Positions 8,852-18,031 of a DNA stretch of 64,000 nucleotides are shown here, one piece after another; position 1 is the first letter of the stretch, and each line of letters begins with the position of its first letter. Source of the DNA: SMXQ01 sp033720855 (GTDB taxonomy: Bacteria > Pseudomonadota > Alphaproteobacteria > SMXQ01); the NCBI GenBank assembly GCA_033720855.1, contig JAWWBR010000003.1:1-64000 (forward strand), given 5' to 3'. The position numbers were made by a program, and so were the translations under genes. The notes beneath the pieces are model-generated. The model was not told where the DNA came from and did not search any database. It saw only the letters and a program-made list of their open reading frames with translations.

Positions 8852-11050
8852 ATGATGCGCGAGGAGGCGATGGCGCTGGCGAGAAAGGCCCTTTCGGCGG
8901 CTGCTTTGGTGGCTCTGCTGTGGGGCCCGCCGGTCATGGCACAAGCCCCTACGGCCAAAGGCGCGGACAGGTCGGCGCCCGCTGCAAAGATCGAACCCTA
9001 CGTTATCCTGCGCGCCGATGAGGTGACGTTCGACGAAAACACCGAGATCGCCACCGCCACCGGAAACGTCGAAATCGCCTATCAAGAACGCATGCTTCGC
9101 GCCGATAAAGTGACCTATTCGAAAAGGACGGATACCTTTAGCGCTTGGGGCAATGTCGTCGTCGTGGAACCCAACGGCGACGTGATCTTCGGCAATAAGG
9201 CGGAATTCACCAATCGCTTCAAGGACGGCTTTGTCGAAGGATTTCGAATGCTGTTCGAAGACAATTCCCGCCTCGCCGCGACGGGTGGGCGACGGGTGGG
9301 AGGCGTCGTCACCTCGCTTGCCAAAGCGGTGTATTCCCCATGTGACCTGTGTAAGGAGGATCCGAGCCGGGCGCCACTATGGCGCATTCGGGCGGTCCGC
9401 GTGATTCATGACAACGTGCGCCAGGACGTCGAGTACAAAGACGCCTTCCTTGAGATCTACGGCGTGCCCATCGCCTATCTTCCCTATTTTTCCCACCCGG
9501 GACCGTCGGTCAAGCGACGCTCGGGTTTTTTGATTCCCACCTACGGCTCGGACAGCGATTTCGGGCTGACCTTACGTGTGCCCTATTTTTGGGCCATCGA
9601 CCCTTCCCAGGATCTTCTCGTCACGCCTGTGATCTACGGCGATGAGTCTCCGCTTCTTGCGGCCGCCTACCGCAGACGTTTTGCCCATGGGGAAATCGCA
9701 GTGGACGGCAGTGTCACGCAACCCGACGACACGACGGGGTTGCCGGATACCCGCGGACATTTCTTCATCGACGGGCGGCACGACATAGATCGCACCTGGA
9801 GAGCCAAATATCAGCTGCAATATGCCAGTGACGACACCTACATGCGCCGCTACGACTTCGACGAACCGGTCAATCAGACCCTGCAATCAAGTTTCAACAT
9901 TGAAGGTTTCAGGGGCCATAACTATGCACAGCTTTCCGGGTATCACTTCAAGGGTCTCCGTGAGAGTGACGATTCCGATGAGTTTCCCTTTGTGCTGCCG
10001 CTGGCGGAATATCACTATGTTTCCAGGCCACGGGCCAAAGGTTCCTACCTGACCGCGCAGGCCAGCGTCATGGCCCTTCATCGCGAGAAGGGATCCGACA
10101 GCCGCCGCATCTCTCTCAAGGGCGGATGGCATCTGCCCTATACGGCGCGAACGGGTGAGGTCTACGAGTTGTCGGCAATAGTGCAGGGTGACCTATACGC
10201 CGTGAACGACGTCGATACCGGTAGCGGCCCCGAGAACGGCGTCACGGGACGGGTCTTTCCCCAAATCGTTGCGAAATGGCGCTATCCTTTTGTACGCAAG
10301 GAAAAGAACGGAAGTCAATTGATCGAGCCGATCGCCGCGGTCGTGCTCGGCCCCAATGGCGGCAATCCTTCTCTGATCCCCAATGAAGACAGCCAGGACG
10401 TTGAATTCGACGACACCAATCTGTTTTCCGCCAATCGGTTTACCGGCGTCGATAGGGTCGACGGAGGCCAGCGCTTCGTCTACGGCGTGAACTGGGGTCT
10501 TTATGGCGACCATGGCGGCGCCATCGAGGCATTCCTGGGGCAAAGCTACCATCTTCGGTCCAACAACGAATTCCCGCCTGGGTCGGGATTGCGTGAAAAA
10601 GCGTCGGACATCGTCGGTCGGGTCAGGATTTCCCCGGCGCAGTATTTGGATCTTCTGTACCGCTTCCGATTGGACACGGACGATTTCAAAGCCAAACGCA
10701 GCGACGTGAAGCTACTGGTGGGACCGAGCTGGCTGCGCGCCAACATAAATTATTTCTTCGTGGATGAAGAAACCGGTAGCGGAGAATTCGGCGACCGCGA
10801 GGAAATATCCCTGGGTCTTACCGGCAAAATCAGCAAGTATTGGACGGCGAGAGCGCATTTGCGGGAGGACTTGACCTCCGATGGTGGGACCATATCCGAG
10901 GACATCGGCTTCACTTACGCCGACGAATGCTTGACCTTCGATATAAAATTTGAGCGCAGCTTTACCAGGGACCGTGACTTGAAACCAAGAGACACGATAT
11001 TTTTCCAATTTATTTTCAAACACTTGGGCGCCATCAAGGGCACCGGTTGA
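8852..11050 (+). CDS. lptD: LPS-assembly protein LptD (outer-membrane translocon)
   Basis: A 732-residue protein with a signal peptide ending at about A-Q-A, a periplasmic OstA-type jelly-roll domain (residues ~48-160, EVTFDENTEIATATGNVEIAY) and a C-terminal 26-strand beta-barrel region. LptD inserts LPS into the outer leaflet together with LptE. Cysteines occur at 164 and 167 (S-P-C-D-L-C-K) and at 693 (D-E-C-L), so long-range disulphides are possible, but only one C-terminal Cys is present. ATGs at 8852, 8855 and 8870 are all plausible starts; the upstream ATG at 8839 stops after a few codons. It lies between lptG and surA. Confidence 0.94.
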   Translation: MMREEAMALARKALSAAALVALLWGPPVMAQAPTAKGADRSAPAAKIEPYVILRADEVTFDENTEIATATGNVEIAYQERMLRADKVTYSKRTDTFSAWGNVVVVEPNGDVIFGNKAEFTNRFKDGFVEGFRMLFEDNSRLAATGGRRVGGVVTSLAKAVYSPCDLCKEDPSRAPLWRIRAVRVIHDNVRQDVEYKDAFLEIYGVPIAYLPYFSHPGPSVKRRSGFLIPTYGSDSDFGLTLRVPYFWAIDPSQDLLVTPVIYGDESPLLAAAYRRRFAHGEIAVDGSVTQPDDTTGLPDTRGHFFIDGRHDIDRTWRAKYQLQYASDDTYMRRYDFDEPVNQTLQSSFNIEGFRGHNYAQLSGYHFKGLRESDDSDEFPFVLPLAEYHYVSRPRAKGSYLTAQASVMALHREKGSDSRRISLKGGWHLPYTARTGEVYELSAIVQGDLYAVNDVDTGSGPENGVTGRVFPQIVAKWRYPFVRKEKNGSQLIEPIAAVVLGPNGGNPSLIPNEDSQDVEFDDTNLFSANRFTGVDRVDGGQRFVYGVNWGLYGDHGGAIEAFLGQSYHLRSNNEFPPGSGLREKASDIVGRVRISPAQYLDLLYRFRLDTDDFKAKRSDVKLLVGPSWLRANINYFFVDEETGSGEFGDREEISLGLTGKISKYWTARAHLREDLTSDGGTISEDIGFTYADECLTFDIKFERSFTRDRDLKPRDTIFFQFIFKHLGAIKGTG

Positions 11051-11124
11051 ATATCTGCTTGAGACCCCTGTATCTTGGTAGAGCTTGCGGCGAAGCTTCC
11101 CCCGCAGCAAGGGTTTGAACGTCT

Positions 11125-12480
11125 ATGGCAGGGATTGGTGTGAACGGCGCGCGCAGTGATATGCAGCCATTTGGGTCGCCGCTGGGCTTGGTGGCCCCGG
11201 CATTGCTCGCGGCACTCATATTGGCCGCAAGCCCACCGGCTTTCGGCCAAGCCAAGGGCAATGGCGCCCCGGCGCAGCCGGTTGCCGTCCTTGGTATCCT
11301 TGCCGTCGTCAATGACGAACCGATTTCCGCCTTCGATCTCAGCCAGCGCCTGAACTTCATCATCCGATTGTCCAACCTCAAGGACAACGCCAAGACTCGC
11401 CGGGCGCTGGCGCCTCGTGTATTGCGATCCCTGATCGACGAAACCCTGAAACTCCAGGAAATCAAAAACCAGAATATCACCGTGACGGAGGCGGAAATTC
11501 AGCGCGTCATGAGGCAGTGGGAACGACAGAATCGTCTGCCTCGCGGCCAGCTGCTGCCATTCTTGAAGTCGCGCGGAATTTCACCTTCGACCCTTACCCA
11601 GCAGGTGCGGGCAGCGATTGGCTGGCCGGCGGTAATTCGTCGCAGGTTCATACGGAATATCGTCATCAGCGAAGAAGAGATCGACCGCGCGCTGGAACGA
11701 TACACCGCTTCTCTTCAAAAGCCCCGACACAAGGCGGCGGAAATCTTCCTCCCCGTGGAACGGCCCGAGGACGAATCCCGGGTACGAGACAACGCCAATA
11801 AGCTCCTCGAAGAATTGCGCAGGGGCGCCGATTTTGCCCTTCTCGCGCGCCAGTTTTCGCAGAGCTCATCGGCCATTCGGGGAGGAGACCTCGGCTGGGT
11901 CGGCCCCGGGTTGCTGCCTCCGGAAGTCGAATCGGTCTTGGAAAAACTGCCAGTGGGAACGATTTCCAAACCGATCCGCTCGGCCACCGGCTATCACCTA
12001 ATTTTTCTCCGCGAGCGGCGCGCGGCCGACGCAGTGACCGGCCAGGACGCGACCGTCGTTTTGCGCCAGATTTTGCTGCCGGTTCCGGACAGTGCCCCGC
12101 CATCGGCATGGGAAAGTCAGGCCAATCTCGCCAAGACGATAAAAGACACGGCGACCGGCTGCGCCGATTTCGACACCATCTCCAAGGAGCTGGGATCGAC
12201 CCTTTCCGGAAACCTTGGCCGTATCAAGGTCCGGGAGTTACCGGCGCAAATCCGGGGCCTCGTTGCAACCATCCCCATCGGGGTTGCGTCTGATCCTCAA
12301 CGGGTCGAGGGCGGCCTGCGGGTGATCATGGTCTGTGCCCGGACCGGCAAGGCGAGCGGCCCGCCGACACGGGCCCAAATTCGGCGGATGCTGCAGGTTC
12401 GGCAGCTCGAGGTTCGAGCCCGGCACTATCTCCGGGACCTACGCCAAGAGGCATTCATAGACATACGGTCGCCACGGTGA
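11125..12480 (+). CDS. surA: Periplasmic chaperone/peptidyl-prolyl isomerase SurA
   Basis: A 451-residue exported protein. After a signal peptide ending in A-F-G-Q comes the SurA N-terminal domain beginning VLGILAVVNDEPISAFDLSQRLNF. One parvulin domain follows at about residues 195-295 with GGDLGWVGPGLLPPEVE and GYHLIFLRERR, and a C-terminal helix-rich segment. SurA escorts outer-membrane proteins such as LptD, encoded just upstream. The first ATG gives a long n-region; the ATG at 11161 would give a more usual signal peptide. The stop overlaps pdxA as GTGA. Confidence 0.92.
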   Translation: MAGIGVNGARSDMQPFGSPLGLVAPALLAALILAASPPAFGQAKGNGAPAQPVAVLGILAVVNDEPISAFDLSQRLNFIIRLSNLKDNAKTRRALAPRVLRSLIDETLKLQEIKNQNITVTEAEIQRVMRQWERQNRLPRGQLLPFLKSRGISPSTLTQQVRAAIGWPAVIRRRFIRNIVISEEEIDRALERYTASLQKPRHKAAEIFLPVERPEDESRVRDNANKLLEELRRGADFALLARQFSQSSSAIRGGDLGWVGPGLLPPEVESVLEKLPVGTISKPIRSATGYHLIFLRERRAADAVTGQDATVVLRQILLPVPDSAPPSAWESQANLAKTIKDTATGCADFDTISKELGSTLSGNLGRIKVRELPAQIRGLVATIPIGVASDPQRVEGGLRVIMVCARTGKASGPPTRAQIRRMLQVRQLEVRARHYLRDLRQEAFIDIRSPR

Positions 12481-13520
12481 GTTCCTCCCGTCCGCCGCTC
12501 GCACTGACCATGGGTGAACCCGCCGGCATCGGCGGTGAAATCACCCTTAAGGCGTGGCTTGCCGAAAGGCGCTCCGGTCAACCGTTTTTTGTGATCGACG
12601 ATCCCGATCGCCTCGAGGCGTTGGCGCGGCACCTCGCTTTGCCGGTTCCCATCTCCGTCATCAGGCAGCCCGCGGAGGCAAACTCGGCTTTTGCCCGGGC
12701 CCTTCCCGTTCTCCTGCAGCCGCTGCCCCGACAGGTCGAACCCGGCAAGCCCAACCCGTCCAACGCGCAAGCGGTATTGGAGTCGATTCGCCGGGCGGTC
12801 GCGGTGACGAGTTCGGGAGATGCGGCAGCGGTGGTGACCAACCCAATTCACAAGAAAAGCCTTGCCGAGGCGGGTTTTGGCCATCCCGGCCATACCGAGT
12901 TCCTCGCCGACCTCACGGGCACCAGCGAACCCGTCATGATGCTTGCCTGCCCCGGTTTGCGTGTCGTCCCTCTGACGGTCCATGCCCCCCTTAAGCAGGC
13001 CATCGGCCAACTCAACACGGAAATGATCGTCGCCAAAGGACGGATCACGGCCGCCGCGCTGCGCCGCGATTTCGCGGTGCCCGTCCCCCGTTTGGCCATT
13101 GCCGGGCTCAATCCCCATGCGGGCGAAGACGGAATGCTGGGCCGCGAAGAGGCTGACATCATCATCCCGGCGGTCGAGCGGCTCCGTGGCGACGGTCTGG
13201 TCGTGAGCGGGCCGGCCCCCGCGGACAGCCTATTTCATGCCGGCGTCCGCGATACCTATGACGCCGTGCTCTGCATGTATCACGATCAAGCCTTGATTCC
13301 GCTCAAGACGATCGATTTTGATCACGGCGTTGATATTACCCTCGGCTTGCCGTTGGTGCGCACTTCGCCGGATCATGGCACGGCATTCGATATCGCCGGC
13401 CAGGGGACGGCACGGGAAACGAGCCTCCTCGCGGCGCTTCGACTCGCCCGACTGATGGCGGCGAACCGGGAGGCCGCGGGGCGGCAGCGCCGCGGCGAAA
13501 GACGCGCCCTTGCGCCCTAG
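12477..13520 (+). CDS. pdxA: 4-hydroxythreonine-4-phosphate dehydrogenase
   Basis: PdxA oxidises 4-phosphohydroxy-L-threonine with NAD in the DXP-dependent pyridoxal phosphate route. The 347-residue protein has the N-terminus PLALTMGEPAGIGGEI and metal-binding histidines in VTNPIHKKSL, HPGHTEFLADLTG, ITVxxLNPHAGEDG-type and YHDQALIPLK motifs. The end reads LVRTSPDHGTAFDIAGQG, the usual active-site closure. The GTG start overlaps the surA stop by four bases. The short Arg-rich C-terminal tail is unremarkable. Confidence 0.96.
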   Translation: MSSSRPPLALTMGEPAGIGGEITLKAWLAERRSGQPFFVIDDPDRLEALARHLALPVPISVIRQPAEANSAFARALPVLLQPLPRQVEPGKPNPSNAQAVLESIRRAVAVTSSGDAAAVVTNPIHKKSLAEAGFGHPGHTEFLADLTGTSEPVMMLACPGLRVVPLTVHAPLKQAIGQLNTEMIVAKGRITAAALRRDFAVPVPRLAIAGLNPHAGEDGMLGREEADIIIPAVERLRGDGLVVSGPAPADSLFHAGVRDTYDAVLCMYHDQALIPLKTIDFDHGVDITLGLPLVRTSPDHGTAFDIAGQGTARETSLLAALRLARLMAANREAAGRQRRGERRALAP

Positions 13521-13530
13521 CAAGAGGGCC

Positions 13531-14403
13531 ATGGCGAGCCTGCCGCCGCTCCGCGATGTCATCGCGACACACGGGCTCGCGGCGCGAAAATCCCTCGGTC
13601 AGCATTTTCTCCTGGATCTCAATCTGACCGCGCGCATCGTCAAGGCGGCGGGAGACCTGCACGGGGCGACGGTGATCGAAATCGGGCCCGGGCCGGGGGG
13701 CCTCACCCGAGCGCTGCTCGACGCCGAGCCCGACTGCGTCATCGCCATAGAAAAAGACAGGCGCTGCCGTGATGCGCTCACCGCCTTGGATGCCGCGGCC
13801 GGCGACCGCTTGCGGTTGATCGACGCCGACGCCCTCGAAATCGATGAAGGCGAACTCGCGCAATCCGAAGGGGTCGCGGAGCGGGGTCTCCACGTCGTTG
13901 CCAATCTGCCTTACAACATCTCCACCGTGCTGATCCTCAAATGGCTGCGCCAGAGCGCCGAACGGCCGGGTCTCTATCGCAGCCTCACCCTGACGGTTCA
14001 AAAGGAGGTTGCCGAGCGTCTCTGCGCGCGCCCCCGCACCAAGGCCTATGGGCGGCTTTCGGTGATGTGCCAATGGCAAGCCGAAGCCACCCTGTGTTTC
14101 GATATCTCGGCCCGCGCCTTCACGCCGCCGCCCAAGGTCACATCGTCGGTGGTGCGGCTCGTCCCCAGGGTGGCACCCATCGCCTGCGGCTCCTGGCAGG
14201 CTCTGGAATCCGTCACCCGCGCGGCTTTCGGTCAACGGCGAAAGATGATGCGTTCGAGCCTGCGCGGCCTGGCCCTCGCGGGCGACGGCGCCGCCGTGCT
14301 GGCCGCGGCCGGAATTGTCCCGACGGCGCGCGCGGAGGAGGTCGATATTTCAGGCTTCTGCGCCCTGGCACGGGCCTATCAAACCTTGGCTACGAAAAAC
14401 TGA
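13531..14403 (+). CDS. rsmA: 16S rRNA dimethyladenosine transferase
   Basis: RsmA (KsgA) dimethylates two adjacent adenosines at the 3' end of 16S rRNA during 30S maturation. The 290-residue protein has KSLGQHFLLDLNLTARIV, the SAM-binding motif VIEIGPGPGGLTRAL, the acidic loop EKDRRC, and the catalytic NLPYNIST. The C-terminal domain has FTPPPKVTSSVVRL and AFGQRRKMMRSSLRGL. The ATG at 13531 is ten bases after pdxA; the pdxA-rsmA pairing is widespread in proteobacteria. It converges on gmk. Confidence 0.97.
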   Translation: MASLPPLRDVIATHGLAARKSLGQHFLLDLNLTARIVKAAGDLHGATVIEIGPGPGGLTRALLDAEPDCVIAIEKDRRCRDALTALDAAAGDRLRLIDADALEIDEGELAQSEGVAERGLHVVANLPYNISTVLILKWLRQSAERPGLYRSLTLTVQKEVAERLCARPRTKAYGRLSVMCQWQAEATLCFDISARAFTPPPKVTSSVVRLVPRVAPIACGSWQALESVTRAAFGQRRKMMRSSLRGLALAGDGAAVLAAAGIVPTARAEEVDISGFCALARAYQTLATKN

Positions 14404-14422
14404 TGGGCCCGCCGGCGCCCGC

Positions 14423-15061
14423 CTACTGGCCCTCGCGCAAGCCTTTGATAACCTCCGCCAAGCCCGTCAAACGCTCGCGTTTGAGGCGTTCCGCGGCAAG
14501 GATCGACTGCACCTGAGCGACGCTCTCCTCAATATCCTTATTGACGATGATGTAGGTGTATTCGGGGTAATGGCTGATCTCATCGGCCGCCTTGGACATG
14601 CGCGCGGCCACCACTTCGGCGGAGTCCTGCGCCCGGGTCGTCAGCCTACGCTCCAGCTCCGCTGTCGATGGCGGCAAGATGAACACCGTGGCCACGTCGC
14701 GCGCGGCGTTCTCCACCAGTTGCTGGGTGCCCTGCCAATCGATGTCGAACAGGACGTCTCGCCCATCGACCAGGAGCTTCTCCACCGGTTCCCGCGGCGT
14801 GCCGTAGTAATGGTCGAACACTTTGGCGTATTCCAGGAATTCGTGGCGGTTAACCATCAGGTTAAATTCCGTGGGGTCGACGAAATGGTAGTCGACGCCC
14901 TCTACCTCACCGGGTCGCTTGGGCCGGGTCGTGACCGAGACCGACATGGAGATATTGGCATCACGTTGAAGAAGCAGCCGTGAAATCGTCGTCTTGCCGG
15001 CGCCCGAGGGCGACGATAACACCAACATCACGCCGCGCCGCCCTATTCCCCCATCGCTCAT
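14423..15061 (-). CDS. gmk: Guanylate kinase
   Basis: Gmk phosphorylates GMP to GDP with ATP. The 212-residue enzyme shows the P-loop SSPSGAGKTTISRLLLQRD, the GMP-binding SVSVTTRPKRPGEVEGVDYHFV, the Walker-B-like DVLFDIDWQGTQQL and the lid region RLTTRAQDS. Length is normal. It lies 34 bases downstream of yicC on the same strand, a conserved pairing. Confidence 0.97.
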   Translation of the reverse strand: MSDGGIGRRGVMLVLSSPSGAGKTTISRLLLQRDANISMSVSVTTRPKRPGEVEGVDYHFVDPTEFNLMVNRHEFLEYAKVFDHYYGTPREPVEKLLVDGRDVLFDIDWQGTQQLVENAARDVATVFILPPSTAELERRLTTRAQDSAEVVAARMSKAADEISHYPEYTYIIVNKDIEESVAQVQSILAAERLKRERLTGLAEVIKGLREGQ

Positions 15062-15095
15062 GGATCGACCTACCTTCGCCGGACCGCTTCCGGGC

Positions 15096-15983
15096 CTATT
15101 CGATATTTTGGACTTGTTCGCGAAACTGCTCGATCGCCGCCTTGAGGTCCAAGCCGATGCGGGTCAGCTCCAGGTCCTGAGCCTTCGAGCATAGGGTGTT
15201 GGCTTCGCGATTGAACTCTTGGGACAGGAAATCCAGTCGGCGTCCAATGGCGCCGCCTTGTTTCAACAACTCCCGCGCCTGCCCCACATGGGCATCGAGC
15301 CGGTCGATCTCCTCCCGCACGTCGGCCTTGGCGACGATCAGGGCGATTTCCTGGGCAAGCCGTTCCTCAGTGACAGGCAGGCTTTCCGCAACCAGTTCAT
15401 CCATCTGGCGGCGGATGCGCGTACCAATGGCCTCTGGCTGCACGGCGGCAAGGTCCCGGGCCTTGGCGGCGAGGGACTCGATAGTGTCCAGAAACCCGCT
15501 CAGAATCGGCGTCAGCCGAGCGCCTTCCTCATTGCGGGCCGCCGCCACCTTGCCGAGCGCCGCCGCCAAGCTCTCGGCCATGGCATTTTCCCGCGCGGCG
15601 CGGGAATCATCGTCGCCCCCGGGTTCCTCGGGTTCAAGAATGCCGCGCAACCGCAATAAAGCGTCCGCCTGTAGTGGCGCGCCGCCGACTCGCCCACGGA
15701 CGTCCTCGGCGATCTCGATGACCCGCGCAAGCAACGCCTCGTTCAAGCGATAACCGGCGAAGCCCGGCGTCTCGGTCAGGTTCAGGCTGATGTTGAAGCT
15801 GCCCCTTTTGAACCGCTTGCCAACGGCGTCGCGGACCCGGATTTCAAAACTTTCCATCCCCGGGGGCAGCCTCACGCGCACGTCAAGCCCGCGATTGTTG
15901 ACGCTGCGCAGTTCCCAGCGCCATGAAAAGGCATCGAATTCGCCCTCTTCGCGGGCAAAGCCGGTCATGCTTTCGATCGCCAT
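15096..15983 (-). CDS. YicC/YloC family endoribonuclease
   Basis: A 295-residue protein of the YicC/YloC family. It has the N-terminal signature MAIESMTGFAR followed by the WELRSVNNRGLDVRVRLP stretch, and the DUF1732 C-terminal domain with GRRLDFLSQEFNREANTLCSKAQD. The E. coli protein is described as an endoribonuclease that helps degrade small RNA; the metal-binding acidic and His residues are in the C-terminal half. Its place just upstream of gmk is standard in alphaproteobacteria. Confidence 0.93.
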   Translation of the reverse strand: MAIESMTGFAREEGEFDAFSWRWELRSVNNRGLDVRVRLPPGMESFEIRVRDAVGKRFKRGSFNISLNLTETPGFAGYRLNEALLARVIEIAEDVRGRVGGAPLQADALLRLRGILEPEEPGGDDDSRAARENAMAESLAAALGKVAAARNEEGARLTPILSGFLDTIESLAAKARDLAAVQPEAIGTRIRRQMDELVAESLPVTEERLAQEIALIVAKADVREEIDRLDAHVGQARELLKQGGAIGRRLDFLSQEFNREANTLCSKAQDLELTRIGLDLKAAIEQFREQVQNIE

Positions 15984-16161
15984 TACCCTCGGATTCCCGC
16001 TGATTTAGTGGCCGAAACGTGGCCAACCACTATATCCGGTGGTAAATGCCGCAACAAGACAGGAAATCGCGACCGTCACCGCACTCCAGCCAAGTCCCGA
16101 CATAGCGGCCGTGGCATCACTAGTGCTCCTCTTAAGGCTCGGACTGGTCTAGGCTTCCGCC

Positions 16162-17007
16162 ATGATCCCGGCGACACCTAGGCGGATTCTCATAACCGGG
16201 GCGTCGTCCGGTATCGGCGCCGCTTTGGCCCGCGCCTACGCCGAGGCCGGCGCGGTTCTCCATCTCGGTGGCCGTGACGAGGATCGTCTCTCTGCCGTAG
16301 GGGCTCGGTGCCGGGAATGGGGGGCAAAGGCATTCACGCGCATTCAGGATGTCACCGATCGCTCCGGCATGGCCCGCTGGATCGCCGAGGCGCACGCCGA
16401 TGGGGGTCTCGACCTGGTCATCGCCAATGCCGGGGTGTCGGGGCGGACCAGTGCCCCGGCAGATGGCAATGGGGCCTTGTCAAACGCGGAAGGCCAGAGG
16501 CAACTCCGAGAGGTCATGACGGTCAATATCGATGGTGTCGTGAACACGGTCTTCCCGGCGCTCGAACACATGCTGGCCAATGCGGCGGACCGCCCGCGGG
16601 GCGGACAGATCGCCATCATGAGTTCCCTTGCAGGCTATCGGGGTTTTTCCGACGCTCCGGGCTATTGCGCCAGCAAGGCCGCGGTTAAAGTTCTGGGGGA
16701 GGGGCTTCGCGGTATGGCCGCCCGGCATGGCATCGGCGTTACCGTTATCTGCCCGGGATTCATCCGCACCCCGATGACCGAGAACAATCCCTTCCCCATG
16801 CCGTTCCTGATGGAAAGCGACCGTGCCGCGGCGATCATCAAGACCGGCCTTGCCCGCAATCGGGCCAGGATCTCTTTCCCCTGGCCGCTGGCGGCGATGG
16901 TTTGGTGCTTGGCGGCTCTTCCGCCTTCTTGGGTCGACGCGCTGTCCAAGCGTGTGTCGGGCGAACCTGCGGCGCCACGCCGCTCGGCGATGACCAAGTC
17001 ACGGTGA
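16162..17007 (+). CDS. Short-chain dehydrogenase/reductase
   Basis: A 281-residue classical SDR. It shows the cofactor motif TGASSGIG, the structural NAG in VIANAGVSG, a catalytic Ser in MSSLAGYRG, and the YCASK Tyr/Lys pair. The C-terminus is extended and hydrophobic (SFPWPLAAMVWCLAALPPSW), suggesting membrane association, as in SDRs that act on lipids or retinoid-like substrates. The substrate is unknown. Its last nine bases overlap the 3' end of mltG on the other strand. Confidence 0.85.
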   Translation: MIPATPRRILITGASSGIGAALARAYAEAGAVLHLGGRDEDRLSAVGARCREWGAKAFTRIQDVTDRSGMARWIAEAHADGGLDLVIANAGVSGRTSAPADGNGALSNAEGQRQLREVMTVNIDGVVNTVFPALEHMLANAADRPRGGQIAIMSSLAGYRGFSDAPGYCASKAAVKVLGEGLRGMAARHGIGVTVICPGFIRTPMTENNPFPMPFLMESDRAAAIIKTGLARNRARISFPWPLAAMVWCLAALPPSWVDALSKRVSGEPAAPRRSAMTKSR

Positions 17008-18024
17008 TGTAGCCTTGCCGGCCTCGCCCGTAATCGCGCCCCGGTTCTTCAGCCGACGCCATCGGCGAACGTTGCGATTGTGCTCGTCGAGGGTGCGCGA
17101 GAATGCGTGCCCACCGCTTCCGTCGGCGACGAAATACAGGGCTTTCGTGGGGGCGGGATGGAGCACGGCCAGGAGCGCCTCGCGCCCCGGATTGGCGATG
17201 GGATCGGGTGGCAATCCCTTGTTGAGATAGGTGTTGTAGGGCCCCGGCGTGGCCAGATCGGCCCGGGTGAGGGCGCGGCCGAGGATCCTCTGCGACGCCG
17301 CCTCCCGCACGGCGATGCCATAAGCGACCGTCGGGTCCGACTGCAAGGCCATCCCCTTTTTGAGCCGATTTAAAAAAACTGCGGCAACGAGTGGGCGTTC
17401 TTCCGGTTTTGCGGTCTCGCGCTCGACGATGGATGCCAGTATCACCGCCTCCCTTGGCGACCGAAGCAACAGCCCGTTCATTCGCTTGGGCCAAAGCTCG
17501 GCCACGGCGCGGGTCATGGCATGTTCCATTCGCAGGATCATTTGCGCCCGCCCGTCACCATAGGAATAGTGATAGGTATCGGGCATCAGCGAGCCTTCCT
17601 CCGGCACCTCGACGAGGGGGCCGTCAAGGCCGTAGGCCCCATGAACCAATTTGACGACCTGCGCCGACGTCAGACCCTCGGGCACGGTCAACTTGCGGAC
17701 CACGGTACGGCCGCTTACGAGAATATCCATAACGCCACGAGCCGACACCCCGCCGGGAAAGTCGTATTCCCCCGCGCGCAGCGCGGATTGCTTCCCCGCA
17801 AGCCTGACCCCTGCGACGAAAAGCAGCGGCGAAGAGATGATACGGTGCCGCTCGAGCAGCCGGCTGATCTCGGCCACGCCCTTGCCCTTGGGAATCACGA
17901 CCACGGCGTGGCCTTCAAGCGGCCCCCGACGATCGAGAGAATGATGGAGGAATGCCAGCCCCGCCAGGGCGACGGCACCCAAAAGAAGGGCCGCGAACGC
18001 GGATCGTCGCAACCAAAGTCGCAC
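16999..18024 (-). CDS. mltG: Endolytic murein transglycosylase MltG
   Basis: MltG is an inner-membrane lytic transglycosylase that cuts nascent glycan strands and so sets their length. The 341-residue protein has one N-terminal membrane helix (residues ~9-27), a LysM-like module, then the YceG catalytic domain. The catalytic Glu lies in ILASIVERETAKPEERP, followed by VFLNRLKKGMALQSDPTVAYG and the typical PYNTYLNKGLPPDPIANPG. It follows fabF by seven bases on the same strand, the usual fabF-mltG coupling. Confidence 0.96.
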   Translation of the reverse strand: MRLWLRRSAFAALLLGAVALAGLAFLHHSLDRRGPLEGHAVVVIPKGKGVAEISRLLERHRIISSPLLFVAGVRLAGKQSALRAGEYDFPGGVSARGVMDILVSGRTVVRKLTVPEGLTSAQVVKLVHGAYGLDGPLVEVPEEGSLMPDTYHYSYGDGRAQMILRMEHAMTRAVAELWPKRMNGLLLRSPREAVILASIVERETAKPEERPLVAAVFLNRLKKGMALQSDPTVAYGIAVREAASQRILGRALTRADLATPGPYNTYLNKGLPPDPIANPGREALLAVLHPAPTKALYFVADGSGGHAFSRTLDEHNRNVRRWRRLKNRGAITGEAGKATSP

Positions 18025-18031
18025 CGTGGCC

